The translations under genes and the position numbers were made by a program. Shown here one piece after another: positions 10,426-22,828 of a DNA stretch of 64,000 nt. This DNA is from Prostheceraeus crozeri (Eukaryota > Platyhelminthes > Polycladida > Euryleptidae). Below the pieces are notes generated by a model. That model saw nothing but the letters and a program-made list of their open reading frames with translations, made no database searches and had not been told where the DNA came from. How positions within the stretch are numbered: the first letter of the stretch is position 1; each line of letters opens with the position of its first letter. The stretch spans positions 248,001 through 312,000 of the forward strand of contig CAJQUW010009247.1 of NCBI GenBank assembly GCA_907163375.1, read 5' to 3'.

Positions 10426-12001
10426 ATCAATGGTGTTGGTGTCTTGTATTGACTAAATAGTTATCACTCTCTTAAGATATTCAATGCAATGCGAAAGACC
10501 TTTGTTGTCAACAACGGTACCAAGTAGGTTTTTTTCAGATATATATTTTCTCATTGCTTTTTACTTTTGTTACTAAGCGGAGCCAAGCAGTAACCATTGC
10601 GTAGATAACTTTCGTGCCCTAGCCTATCAAAGGCCAACGTAACGCTTTCACGACGTTTCCATCCACATTTTGCAGCAAACAAGTTTCTACCGCAAAACAT
10701 TGCAGACAAAATAAAGAGACGTCCACCATGATTCAAATGTTGCAGCTCCCAGCCTCCTTCATTGCCTAAAGTGTTCGCAAATTGAGCTAGAATTCCATCG
10801 AACTTTTTTTGAAAGCAGATGGACCTTCAATGGAATTGATAGTTCAAACCCAAAGCTATTTAATGGACATATGTAGCAAATGGGAATCGATGAATGAACA
10901 AAAAATAATTCTAGCCCTGCTTCATTAAAATCCATGTAGCTTTTCAATTACATGCATAAAGATGTGTCACGTAAATATTATTCGATGTAGTTCTGCTATA
11001 TTCTGAAATCTGTATCATGAATGGAAATTCCATCTCGAATTTGAATGCTTTAGACAAACAGATATGAGAGATAGAAATAACAGAGATGAATGTTAAGGTG
11101 TGTAGCGTCATATTGCATCGAAATGTTTCATAAAGTTCCCTTTACCCGCTATGAAAGGAGAGATAAGACTTTACCAGTCACAGTTCCAATAACATGAACG
11201 TGCGAATCTATCGTCCCATCTCGGTCAAGATGATAAACTTGAAGAAGTTACACAAGTTGGATAACATTTATCGTATCTCTCATTTTAATATATCATTCCT
11301 CATTATTTCTCATATGTCATGACTTTTCTAAAACTGTTTTTTTGCATACAATTCCAAAATTAGCGGGAACGTGGAGTGAAAAGGTTTTTTCCGATCCTGA
11401 CTCCAGACGACACATTTTACACTCTAAAAAATCGTTTTTCGTAGGTTTTCTGGAAAACCAAACTCTGGACATAATTTGGTTTTTCAGAATATCATTTGGT
11501 ATTCCGGAAAAATGGCTTTCTAGAAAACCAAAGTCTTTAATAAAAATTCTTTAAGAAACCAAGCTTGTAACCTTTCGAGACCATAACTGTGACTCCTTTC
11601 CATGCACTGCTATTCTTTACCATGTTTGTGGTTAGAATTGAACTCCTTAGATCCATGTGACTAGTACATGCCGTAATTCACCAAGCTCACGGCTGGGATC
11701 GGTTAACCGGTTAGACTTTCTCTTAACCGCTTAAAATCGGTTGCGACGTTTGATCAGATTTATTTTGTATAATGAAATATTGTCGATAATTATGAATGAA
11801 TGAAAATAATAATGAATGAAAGTTGTCGATAAACCTTGCCAACTAGATAAATGCCGGGAATGGTCAACCGGTTAAAAATAAAATGGGTTAGGCGCTTACA
11901 AAAAAATTAACTGGCACCAACCTTGATCGAGCCACTGAAACACTGAGAGTCATGTAAGTAAGCTTCGAAGAACTGAGATTTGCAAAAGTTGAGCTTCCAA
12001 C
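10426..12001. other. Intron DNA with short CGGTTAACCGGTT-type repeats
   Basis: Mostly unrecognised. Around 11695-11900 the motif GGTTAACCGGTTA and GTCAACCGGTTAA occur about 160 bp apart and may be remnants of one small repeat. Confidence 0.35.
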
Positions 12002-12701
12002 CAGGGATGCGGAGTTGGAGTCCTATCAAATGATAGGACTCCAGACTCCGGTTTATAACTAGACCCGAAGTTTAATACAAACAGATGATCTATCCTCGTG
12101 CATAGCTGTCACTGTCTTGATGTCAACTTAGTTCATCAAGTAAAAGTACAGAGACACTGCTGCATGCAAAGCTTGTAATAGTTGAGGGAATGAACAGTGA
12201 TAGTGAAAAAGGATTGTTTTTTCACTCAGTGATTTGGTAGAGAAGACAAGCCTTCCTAGCCTCGATCACACCTACGCACCAAAGTTCACATCAGAGACAA
12301 AAATGAAATACTAGTTTGTTTGAGAACATACCTGTTACCTTCACGTTAATCGTGTGTGATAGCTCCTCTAAAGCGCATATTAAAATCAAAAGTGTACTCA
12401 TATCTTTTGGAGAAGGATGGGGATTTTCCCGCCTGGTAGAGACTGGAGAAAAACCGTGTGAAGCACACATCAACAAGATGGGATGAGCCGAGTCGTATGC
12501 ATTCAACTGAAAGCGACATTTGATAAACTCTCATCGAAAATGATTGATAATAATTGATGCAACAATGATCACTAAAGATAGGGTCAGGTAAGCCTATAAT
12601 GATCTATGATGTAGTTTACCAGTTAATTTCTCAAAAGCTAGGCTTTATACTTGCTACCCGGAGTCGGAGTCCTATCAAAATGATAGATTTTCGCATCCAT
12701 G
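12002..12701 (+). mobile_element. hAT MITE with BED-finger relic, copy A
   Basis: The termini CAGGGATGCGGAGTTGGAG and ...CGCATCCATG form degenerate inverted repeats containing the palindrome TCCTATCA-AATGATAGGA. The interior matches the copies at 49923 and 56679, including a stretch related to a BED-type zinc finger, here broken by a stop and indels. Flanks CTTCCAAC and CTTCCTTA share five of eight bases, compatible with an old 8-bp target duplication. Confidence 0.8.
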
Positions 12702-13204
12702 CTTCCTTACAGAAGTATTGCAATCAACAGTCTTTTAGAGATTTGACGATTCCGTGATCAGATTTGCTCATTAATCTTCGGATTTTGATGACTCAATGTC
12801 AGTGCTTGAGCGTCTGTTTATGTACCGTTTATTTTGATTATATAAATATTTGATGACACCTGCGACCGCTGCGATCTAATGCTGTTCTCTGCTGTTCAAA
12901 GCCTTCGCTGACAATAGCGTGATAAAACGCACATTCTCAATAGCAGACAGGAGTAGGTTTGCCTCTCAGTTCATGCGGCTCGCAGATTTTCATTGTGTTT
13001 TCAAATGGTGCAGCACACTGATAAGATTGCCTGCAATGTCTGCTGCACTCACTATTCTAGTCAATTGAGCTTTTTCTTCAGGTGAAGTTTTAATCCGATT
13101 ATGAGCTGGAAGAGCCACATCAGGGAGGAGCGTGAATTATAAATCTTGACCGACATTCGTTTGGCTTAACAATTAGGTCGGGTGTTTGGTTGCATTTAGG
13201 TTTA

Positions 13205-13916
13205 TTAGTCCAGTCGCCAGAACGAGTTTCTGCAGGATGTTGCAAATGAGACTTTCAATATATGATGTACACTCTATTCCTACCATCGTCGCACTGGCCT
13301 TGTGCTAGAGTGCTCGCTATGGTCCGGGGTTCAAATCTAGGTCAGGTCAAACCTAAGACTTTCAAAATAGGTGCATTCTTGCTAAACACTCAGGCCACAT
13401 GGAAGAGCGGTGTGTCACCGAATGTGCCGAAAAAACAAGGAATATTTAGTTTTTGTGCAAATCTGCGCGTCTGCAGAGTTCTACCCGGATTCTCTTCTTG
13501 TCAGTCACGATCAAAGGACACGCATGAAATATCAATGGGAAGGAGACCGTTTTAGGATCTTTGCTTTCTCTGATAAAGATGAGACTGAATCCAAAGTCAA
13601 TCTTTGTCTTGGAATGTTTTCAAATGATTTCCTGTCATTTGAATGTCCTTTTTTCCATGCCTCTGATCAATTATTCATGTGAGAATACACTGAAATGTGA
13701 CAAAATGACATTTGACAAAGCACTTCTCAGTTAATAATTAGAGACGTTAATTCATATTTACTAGACGTCTCAATCTGCTTCACATTGGATTTTCATGTGT
13801 TTTTCTTTGATCCTGTCTGTGAAGAAGAGGAACCGGGTAGAACTGGACAGACGCGCAGATTCGCAGCAGGCATAGAGTGAACGTCATTGTGTGGAAGTCC
13901 CGGTTGCTCGAACATA
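13205..13916. mobile_element. Family F long-TIR MITE, copy 2, with tRNA-like insert
   Basis: The left arm (TAGTCCAGTCGCCAGAACG) and right arm (CCGGGTAGAACTGGACAGA through CGGTTGCTCGAAC) are inverted and match copies at 3704 and 55961. The left arm is interrupted by tRNA-like sequence near 13285-13459. Short open frames across it are not genes. Confidence 0.75.
13285..13459 (+). repeat. tRNA-derived SINE inserted in family F MITE
   Basis: GGCCTTGTGCTAGAGTGCTC followed by GGTCCGGGGTTCAAATC gives A-box-like and B-box sequence (GTTCAAATC). A roughly 110-bp tail that is absent from the homologous position of the MITE at 55961 comes next. A related head, CGCGCTATGGTCCG, lies at about 31575 between two GA blocks. 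Confidence 0.55.
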
Positions 13917-15520
13917 TGATGCTGAGGTGCATAAAGCGATAAATTTCGTCACCCGATCAAGGATTCTAGTGTCATGTAGATCAAAATAATAGATAATATA
14001 TAGCAAGATTGTCTTAGAAAAATGTATTAGTTCCCCACGTGCAGCGAGGCATTGTCGGTCGTACTTAAAGTTGGCTTATGTTCACGACTGGCCGCTGCAG
14101 GTTACTCCACTTTATCTACATGTATACATGTGCATGTCGTAGCTGCAGAAGTTGCATTTCACATGTTGAATCTAATTAGCAAAGTATGCATCGGCTTTGT
14201 AGAATGTAGCCTTTTAAAACAAACAGTCTGCACCGTAAAAGTATTCTGTTCAGTGTGAGAACATGAGAATCTAAAATACTTGGTATGTTCTAAAATAAAA
14301 TATAAAATATATGTCGATGTAGCAAGATCTATTACAATCTTTTTTAAGTTGACATACTTTGAATAGCGTAATCACCTATCTTCGTGGTATCCGAATAAAA
14401 ATAGAAATAATTTATTTGTCAGAAAATTGAAAATCACAACGCTACATCAGCTCTGCATAAATAATAAATTTTAAGTTTCAAGTTAACGTGGCTTGGTAAG
14501 ATTAGTAGGATAGAATTTTAGTCTATGAAGCAGTTACTGATGTGTGCATTAGCGAAAGGAACGAACTGTGAAATTTTCCGTTTCCTGCTAGAGTTTGGTT
14601 GAATTAGTCTTCCTGATCGATTCGATCGTTGTTGGATGATGTCATACAGGGTGGTCACCATCATCCATGGGCTTTTAAATAAACGGACTGCAGCTTCAAT
14701 ACGCCAGTCTCACAGACATTCGAATTTACCACATGGACATTCACTTGAAGATTTGACGCGACAAATTAACCTATTTGATCGTTTTGCAAGCGATTCGGCT
14801 TTTCTTCAAGGCAAGTAGGAAGCTCAACGAATGCTTGAGTCCTAAAAATGAGACCAATACCCAACAGTGGTTCTCACGTCTACGGATAATAAATATCCAC
14901 TTTGAGGTACTATAACATCTAGAACTGTGCTTACAATAGATTGCTCTATGTTTTTCTGGACAATCAGTGCGGTTCATCATTAAAAGGAAATATAGTGTAT
15001 TCATCTATTAACAAGTATATTTTGACATTCACTAGCTCAATACTGAGCTCATGGCTAACTTTAATACTTTAAGGTGAAAATCAAGTGGCGCAAATGTAAT
15101 ACACGCCTACAAAACCACTTGTCTGTTAGACTTTACACTGATTTAGTGTCAATGTTTATCAGTTATTCATGTCTAGTTTTGGTATTGTGAGTATTTATGT
15201 GCACTTGACTCGATTAACGAAAATAAGAATTTCCAGCATGAAGGGAGTGCTGATTACAATACTGCATAATACTAATATCTGCTTTGCTACAATTTTAGGA
15301 CAGCAATAATTTAACTTGAAGTTGGAAATCGAGAAATTGCACCATTGACAGCATGCGGAAAGGATAGTTATGGAAAGTAGCTAGAAATCTATCAGCATTG
15401 TCTCAATTCTAATGTCGATGACAACTACAAAATTCATTCTCCTGATGCACCTGTAATATTGCAGATCAGTCATGAAATAAACCGTTCATACAATGCCCAT
15501 TTTCATTATATAATAATAAG
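13917..15520. other. Intron DNA, nothing recognised
   Basis: AT-rich, no recognised exon or repeat; short frames at 14052 and 14636 carry no motif. Confidence 0.5.
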
Positions 15521-16470
15521 TAGGGCAAAATCGGGTATTATCGACAGTAAAATGGTTTTCGGGCTCCCACGGCTGTATTTCTTGGTTTTGATAGGAACTG
15601 TAATATCCAAGCAATCTCCTCTTACTCGATTTTGTTAGTTTATCGATTGAAATTATGATTCTAAGTGAAAACCAAAGTGTGTAAACTATAATGATGTTGG
15701 CATAATATCGACACTTTGTCGGGTATCGACAGTTCCAAAAAGAGGAGTCAAAATTTGCCTGGTATAGTAGATTAAAGACATTACATATTGTATGAAGCGG
15801 AACTTAAGATATTTGTTGTTTCTTTAACAGTCCGAGAAGATGGAATTTCATGACTGAGAGCAGTCCACATAGGCGTGTCCATCTTCGCCAAAGATAAAGA
15901 AGAATTCCGCACATTTTCATGTGTGTAGCGCAAGCGTGTAAAGGCAGCGGAGATTGATGAAGTTTCGCGTTTTCAGACAATCAAAGAGACAACAGATGTG
16001 TAAAATGTCGTTTCGTATGATATATAGTGTCTCCAGTTTATCTTATTTATCTTTTTTGACGCTTTTTTAGAGAACTGTCGATGTCGCCTTGCAATGTGTC
16101 GATATTATGCGAACATCATTACAGACTGCACACCTCACTTTTCGCCTAAAATCAGAAATTAAATCGATGGATAAATGGATTCGAGAAAGAAGAGATTTTT
16201 TGGATATCATAGTTTACACCAAAACCGAGAACTGCAACCGTGAGAGCCCTAAAACTGTTTTGAACTGTCGATGTTACCCGACATTTTCCACGCATGGTCT
16301 GAAGAGACCTAATAATTCATATAGAAGCACATTCAAATCTTGTGAAGGCGATACTCTATGACACAGTTAACAATAATGATAAAATATTGGCTATTTAGTC
16401 AGTATCTTTCTAAAAAAATGCTATTTGGTACTTATCAACAGTAGTGTCGATATTACCCGACTTTACCCTA
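15521..16470. mobile_element. TIR element with repeated subterminal motif
   Basis: The 26-30 bp inverted ends are TAGGGCAAAATCGGGTATTA at 15521 and TAATATCGACAC-type sequence complementary to it, ending ACTTTACCCTA at 16470. The core GTCGGGTA.TATCGACA recurs inside near 15718, 16076 and 16255 in both orientations. Repeated subterminal motifs are typical transposase-binding sites of DNA transposons. A 90-codon frame at 16089-16361 shows no transposase motif. Family unassigned. Confidence 0.7.
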
Positions 16471-17347
16471 ATATATTTACTTGCACTGTTTGCGGTGCAC
16501 CGGTTATTTCTACTTGGAGTGGTTCCCGGGCCGCCCACAGAAATTGTTGAATTTTCAACATGTCTGTATTTCTTCATGGCTGCAATGTTTTCATAAGTAG
16601 GAAGAAGAACACGTTAGTCCCGTAACCAGACTATAGAAAATCAATTAAAATTTTCCTTCAATTTTCAACAACAGCTCATTCCACCGAGGGGTTTTGAACG
16701 AAACAAATTGATTAGCTTCATATAAAACTAGATTTCAGCTTTCAATCAGCATGGCATGAAACATGTGTTAAGTCAATTTCATTTGCATGCTGAATTGGTT
16801 TGGGACTATGAAAAATCTATTCAACAAAATGATTTTGGATAACTTATTATTGAGGTTTAAACTATGTCGTGGATTGGAAATAAAGGGTGTGAATTTCAAT
16901 GATCAATGAGGTGATCGATCCAGCTAACCTTCACCGGGGGAGGGACTCTCGTTGCATGCTAATGGCGATAGTTACCCACCTTCACCTGAAATAGACATGA
17001 GGCGTTTAAAACTGATACTGGGAAATAAAGAAAAGAAAAAAAAGAAGAAGTCATGGATGGCATAAACATTGAATACATTCGATAACAGACTTGTTCTTTT
17101 ATTAACGGAAGGTCGACATGAAAGCATTGATTTATATTCAAGATTCCGACTGATACTTACCAACTAATGACGATTTAGAATATTCACAAGTGGAATGCAC
17201 ACAGCTATCAAATCTGAAGAGATGTAACCACCACGAGACGTATTGTAGTAAATAGTGGACCTGGGTATGACATAATTGTTCGCAATTGGTGAAAACCCCA
17301 ATATGGCTGATGTTAGCCTTAAGACAAAAATGTCACTTCTTTTCAAA

Positions 17348-17392
17348 TTGCCGAGATCTTTCGACCAGCACTGCCGGCCATCATCAGAGAAC
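17348..17392 (-). ncRNA. Hammerhead-like motif with one extra base
   Basis: On the minus strand CTGATGA (17387-17381) is followed by an unpaired T and an eight-pair hairpin GGCCGGCA-G-TGCTGGTC. GAA, the self-complementary AGATCT and C complete the core. This matches the hammerhead order CUGANGA, stem II, GAA, stem III, NUH. Two features weaken it: the extra U before stem II and a poorly paired stem I. Palindromic loopless stem III is typical of minimal hammerheads that act as dimers. Activity is uncertain. Confidence 0.4.
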
Positions 17393-17541
17393 TAACGCCG
17401 TTCAACTACAAGATCGCCTGACTATCACTTGAAGATGGAACCAGCCGGTAAGACACTGCTTCATCGTGGAGGGCCTCACGTCGGATGCGGCAATAAGTGC
17501 CTGCAGAATGCCATCCGCCCTCAACGTGACTACGTTGTAGC

Positions 17542-18264
17542 CAGGCTTGCCGTTGGGACGGAATTCTTCGCCACATTCCCACAGAAAAAAATATTTCGAT
17601 TCTAATCCCATCCCACGTCATGATAGGTCCTTTAATATGATGGACATGCATGAATATAGATACGATGCGATACAACTTTATAAGCTTATTATATGCCGGG
17701 GTATAATAGCATAGAGACAGGCTCGTAGGCTTTATTCTTGAACCATAGGCCATATACACATATTTCTTGAAGTTTGTCCATTGGGTTTGAAATGGACAGT
17801 AGGCTGAATGCTGTTTAGCCTTTTCGGTACAGAAATGTTGACTTCCCCATCCTCTACTTGAGGTGATTAGCCAATCACATGAATAGAGCCGGTCTTACAG
17901 CTTGTTAATTGGTCTCTGTCGTGTCCTATTCATCTGATGAACAACAAAAGATGTGAAGGGGAATACAGGTTTCTCCGCGTCCTTTACGTTCTAACAACAG
18001 ATAAGATCAGCAATGAGTCAATGACAGCAGGCAAGACAGCAGTTGCTAGCATGTTCAGAAGTAGTTGCTAACACTTCAGAACGAAGAATCAACACTAAGA
18101 GTAGAAGAATGCATGATCAGAATGTGTGCGATTAACTTCTGCTCAAAATAAACACTAAAACTTTTCAATTAGTATTGTAAAATTTTCCTCTGGTTTCCCA
18201 TGGGACAGTAGCTTTCAATGCATCGTGGGAACCCATGGGTTTCCCACTTCCACCGGCAACCCTG
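17542..18264. mobile_element. hAT-like MITE, second copy
   Basis: The ends CAGGCTTGCCGTTGGGA and TCCCACTTCCACCGGCAACCCTG are inverted and match the element at 3932-4717. The sequence on either side joins up when compared with the uninterrupted element at 35750-36142, showing where the insertion occurred. The target duplication is no longer clear. Confidence 0.7.
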
Positions 18265-18311
18265 GACTTAAAGCAGTGTCTTATTGGCTAATTCACACTC
18301 TCAACTGATGT

Positions 18312-18393
18312 TCCGTTGGCCTTGTGGCTATAGCGCATGCTCGCACGTTCTCTGGCTCCAACGTCGCTGGTTCGAACCTGCCAGGACTGATGA
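18312..18393 (+). repeat. tRNA-like Pol III head followed by CTGATGA
   Basis: GGCCTTGTGGCTATAGCGC (A-box region) and GGTTCGAACC (perfect B box) precede CCAGGA-CTGATGA. The same tRNA-to-CTGATGA junction occurs at 35836-35921 on the other strand, where the rest of the hammerhead is present. Here the sequence after CTGATGA has diverged. Confidence 0.65.
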
Positions 18394-18654
18394 AGATCTA
18401 CAACCATGCAAATCCAATGCTCTATGAGATAAAGTACTAGAACGAACAGGCTCACTCACAGCAACACCACGTCTTGAACACGCATTGTCATAACAGCAGT
18501 GATGGCAGTTCCCAGTGGTTGACAATGTGGAAGTACCGGCCGCTCGTTGTGCGTGTTGTAAAGATCAACAGTTATCATCATTTCGTATTAAATAGAAAGG
18601 CATTTTGACGAAAGAAATGCAACCTTTGCGGGTTCCAGTAATTCGATTCTTCCT

Positions 18655-18745
18655 AAGATTTTGCAGTGTCTGACCGATCGGCTGAAATTGCCATCAACAA
18701 TCAGATGTTGTCAATTTTAGTCTCACAGACTTAAACAATTCTCTG
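18655..18745 (+). repeat. Dispersed repeat shared with 47345-47425
   Basis: CGGCTGAAATTGCCATCAACA and TAGTCTCACAGACTTAAACAA recur with a few changes at 47370-47425 in the same orientation. The family is unknown. Confidence 0.6.
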
Positions 18746-18785
18746 ATTGACATCTGTTCAGATTTGATAAATCTATCAACAGTCA

Positions 18786-20116
18786 CATTACTTGAAAAAA
18801 GTCGTCTGACATTCACATGTAATTCTACATCACTGAGCTGCTAAACCAACAGAGTCAAACAGAAAAAACTATGTTAGCATTATTATTAACTGTAATCATT
18901 AACTGCATCTTGCAATTAATGTTCAGTTAGGCAAAAAATTACAGTTAGTATAATTAATTAATGTGTGAACAATAATAAACAACTGTATGAATAATTCAAA
19001 TCATTATCAAAAACTGTTATATCAGGAAAAAACTTTTACGCCTTTTTGCGTCATTAATTAATTAGTCAACAATACACATTGTCAATAATAATGATAACAG
19101 TAGAACTAAACACCGATAAAAAAGACAATACATCAGCAATGTTCAAAGTAGCCGATAAGTTTCACTCCACGCTTTAATTACCTTTCCGAACCTCAACAAG
19201 TTCTACAAGTATAGGAAATGTCGATGATAAAATCAAACTCTCTTATGTTTTCATCATTTCAATAACTGAATGCGCAGGTGGTTCAGTTAAGGGGAAATGT
19301 ACCTGCTTTGAGAGGGGATCACAGATGAATCGCCAGACGACCACGACCAGCTGACTTCACTTTCGAAAGAAATACAGTATCGGGTCAGAAAACAAGGATC
19401 TTCAATCACCTACGCATGAACGATGTGTCAATATTATTGATCGGTGCAAGCTAGCACCTTACGCAGTTTATTTTATGTGGCCATGCAGCAAATTGCAGCG
19501 TTAGTCAATAGCAGCGCAGTGCAGCGTTCGTGACAGCATGGTATTTTTGTCGCAGCGCAATTTGTCCAAAAGGTGTTATGATGGTATCCAAAACATTGAG
19601 AAAGTTTTAAATATCCGTTATGTAGAGTCAACAGTCATACATTGGTGTTATAATTCAAAGTCCTCACCTACCATTGCTTTATCATTCAATAATTCTGTCA
19701 TATCATCGCACAATTCATTGTCATTGCTTCCATAAATTTGTTTGTTCATGATATTTAGCATTCCCATGTTTGTTATCATCACCGTGTTCTCTGGTTATGT
19801 GTTTTGATATCTTGACCTACAGGAAGTCTATTAAAGCTGATATGTTAGCCTTTTGTCTAAAGCCCTTCACTGCGTTAGCACTACGATCATCTACTAAGAC
19901 TAGATTTTTATTTTAGCTTGCTATGAAATACAATAGGGGAAAGTTGGAATTAATACATCTTGTCGCTCTATAAAAATGCTTTTCGAAATGATGGACAACC
20001 CGAAAGACATATTTGTTGGAAAGGAATTGCTCTATCACAGATTAATCATACATCCAAAACTAAGGCGCATTATCGCAAGTGACATAACTTAGATTGATTT
20101 ATCAAAGCCATGTATA
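18786..20116. other. Intron DNA, TAATTAATT-rich
   Basis: Strongly AT-rich, with many TTAATTAATG-type words between 18880 and 19100. No gene or bounded element recognised. Confidence 0.45.
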
Positions 20117-20585
20117 GCCACAGAATTAGACAGGTCGTCTCTTCTTCTGTTTGACTAGAAAGGAAACATCGGAACATGTAACGTTAATGAAATGGCACAA
20201 TCTGCTGACATAATGCCATAGAAATCGAACAATGAGCAGTCAGGTCAACATTAAGCACGCCAAATTGTGCGAAGTTTCAGTGAGTGCTATCAGCCGGATC
20301 ACACACCAAAGAGACACGGACGATGTCAAGTTCTATAGAGAAGTTTGTGAACGTTATTTGAGCGCCGGCTAACTTTTTTAATAATGATCAGAAGGACTAA
20401 CATTATCGAGAAAACTTTTGCGCAATGATCTGAATTCCTCGAATCTAAAGGGATCGTGACGATCGGAGCATTTTGAAGGAATTCAAAGCAATCCGCAAGC
20501 GGCTCACGACTATTTTTCCTATCTCTGCAAGGTATTAAAAATTTCTTTTTGCCCACTTAGTAAGTTCCTGCATGTGTCATCGTCT
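20117..20585 (+). repeat. Dispersed 470-bp repeat R1, copy 1
   Basis: It runs from ACAGAATTAGACAGGTCGTC to AAGTTCCTGCATGTG and is closely matched by 33487-33960 in the same orientation, roughly nine bases in ten by eye. No tRNA head, TIR or coding sequence was recognised, so the class is unknown. Confidence 0.85.
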
Positions 20586-22828
20586 TGCTTTCTGATAATT
20601 GCACCAACTACTGCAGATATTGCAAAAGCATGTATCTGAAAAGTCAGTGCTGCGCTACGCACGTCAATGTTTCAAAATGTCACACCAAAGATCTACCCTG
20701 AAATGTACTATTTTATGTCATGCGTTCTCACAGCAAACATGCAGATAGTATTTTCACTGACATCATTGATGTTATATCAGAAAACATGTTAATATCCATG
20801 AAGTAACTGCATGTTATACGTTGTCACACGAGTTCACAATTCACCAAGCATGGTAGTTAAGTTAGACAACACCGATTAAAACGAACAATTCTCACTTTTG
20901 CTGTGGTCCTTTCTGGCTGTAATCATGATACATGAAATCATACTGAAATCCCGACGAAATGAAAAATGAACACATCATTCTGGAAAACTCGGCCATTGAA
21001 CTGTTTGATTGTCAAAAATGCTTCTTGGATAAATCGCAGAAATCATCATAAATCAATTCATTGCTAAATATTTTTGGAGTTTCAAGATTGTTTAAAAATT
21101 AGGCCCTACTATTCATTGAAGTTCATCACTTACATTGATGTAGTAAGATTGCAACAGATATCATATCTATTTGTCTTCAAAAGCTAATTTCATTTTTTAA
21201 CTTGTTAATCATTTACATCAAATGTATCAACAGCAGCTTTAATTCAATAAAGCAGTGTTCATTTTTGAAATTTCAAAAAAGAAAATATATACTGAATGCT
21301 AAAAAATATACTGAATATGTATATGCTAGCAACTTTGCGAATACTATTGCCATAAATTTGATTACATTATATTTCATTTAAATCGCTACTTTCATTTCAA
21401 GAGCTCCTTTTAAAATCATCTGCAAATCATTACATTATTCAATAAGCAGACATTCAAAAGTGATTCCAATATACCGGACAGATAAAATTAATATTAAAAG
21501 TAATATTCCCTGTACTAAATCTGACGAATAACTCATCAAACTTATTCAAATATTCTTAATTATGAAATTACTTTATAAGGAAACACAAAGAAATTATCAT
21601 AAAAATATCATTGCTTCAGATGATGACATATGACTGTCTAATCACTTACAAATCATAGATAAAAATTTTATGAATATGTTATTAAATATGTAAACAATGA
21701 TTAATACTATATAAATTTAACAAAAAGAAAAAGTACCCAAGGATAGATATAACAGAGGGAATGTTATTCAAATTTCAATTGAAAACATTCCTGAATATTT
21801 GAAACTTTCTCTTCTGATTAAATTGGCCTAACGCAGGAAAACATTGGCGGTACGGATATTAAATGCCAAACCGAAAACCCGTATGTGAAAGAGGAAACGT
21901 GTGACCATGATTTACAATCTGAATTGAGCCGGAATAGTGATTTTAATTTCATTTCGAGTAATTCCATGTTTTATGATGCGACTTCAAAACAAATTGCGAC
22001 GAATTTCTTTATAAAGTCCGCTTGATTCAAATGATCCTCATTTGCAGATTCGGTATTATGGCCGGGTTTCCCATTTAAATTAATGACCTGTTAGTAGGGC
22101 AATACAAGACAGTTAGTTGCGAAAATATAGTACAAGCGGAAATTAGCCTACACAAAAAAGAAATGATGCCACTGCATCTACACGCAGTTCAAGCATTCGT
22201 ATTATGGCGTGCCTGATCCAGTATTCTACGTTTTGCTATTTGACATTTCAAGAGCAAAATTTAATAATTTGAGTAGTTCACAGAAATTCGCTGTACAAGT
22301 AAATAAAATCTACAGTTGTAATTAGCTGATATTCATGCAAGTCAGTTGACGACGAAAATTGTTCATTATCGCTTTGGTTGAAAACATTTCATCGATATCA
22401 GAGCGATACGAAGCGATTGGCATACAGTATTTTGACATTAATCGCTGAACTCATCATCTTGCTCAAATTACCTTTTAATTTCTTTAACCTGACGTTAAAT
22501 GAACAGCATGACCGAGTCTATGAAGTTGTTTCTATATAGTTAGAACATTGATCTAAAAGCATAAAAGCGTGTCTATTTTTAATCAGTCCTTTGAGACATT
22601 CTGTTATTCTATTCTCAAATAATTAACTCAATGATAATTAAATTATTCTCAAATAAAAATGAATTTTCCATTCAGCATCAATCTTCATCATTTTCTTTCA
22701 TAGTTCCATGTTCCAGTCTTTCATCTTCTGCTAAGGTCTCATTTTCATTTGCATGGCAACTCAAATCACTAACATAGAAATATTTTCATGTCATAGAAGT
22801 GATTTCGTTATATGAAAGCAGTCATAGG
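20586..22828. other. Intron DNA, nothing recognised
   Basis: Very AT-rich (especially 21230-21760); no exon, repeat or RNA recognised. Confidence 0.5.

Larger units (their letters stand above)
17196..18785. mobile_element. tRNA/hammerhead foldback element, rearranged copy 2
   Basis: The outer ends are inverted: TATCAAATCTGAAGAGATG near 17196 and CATCTGTTCAGATTTGATA near 18755. Inside are a hammerhead-like motif (minus, 17348-17392), CGGATGCGG...CCGCCCTC sequence shared with the element at 35750, and a tRNA-like region followed by CTGATGA (18312-18393). A hAT-like MITE interrupts it at 17542-18264. The order differs from copy 1, so this copy is a mosaic. Confidence 0.6.

Noticed and set aside
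12346-12534. Minus-strand frames in hAT MITE copy A
   Set aside because: They are antisense to the BED-like segment and are shadows.
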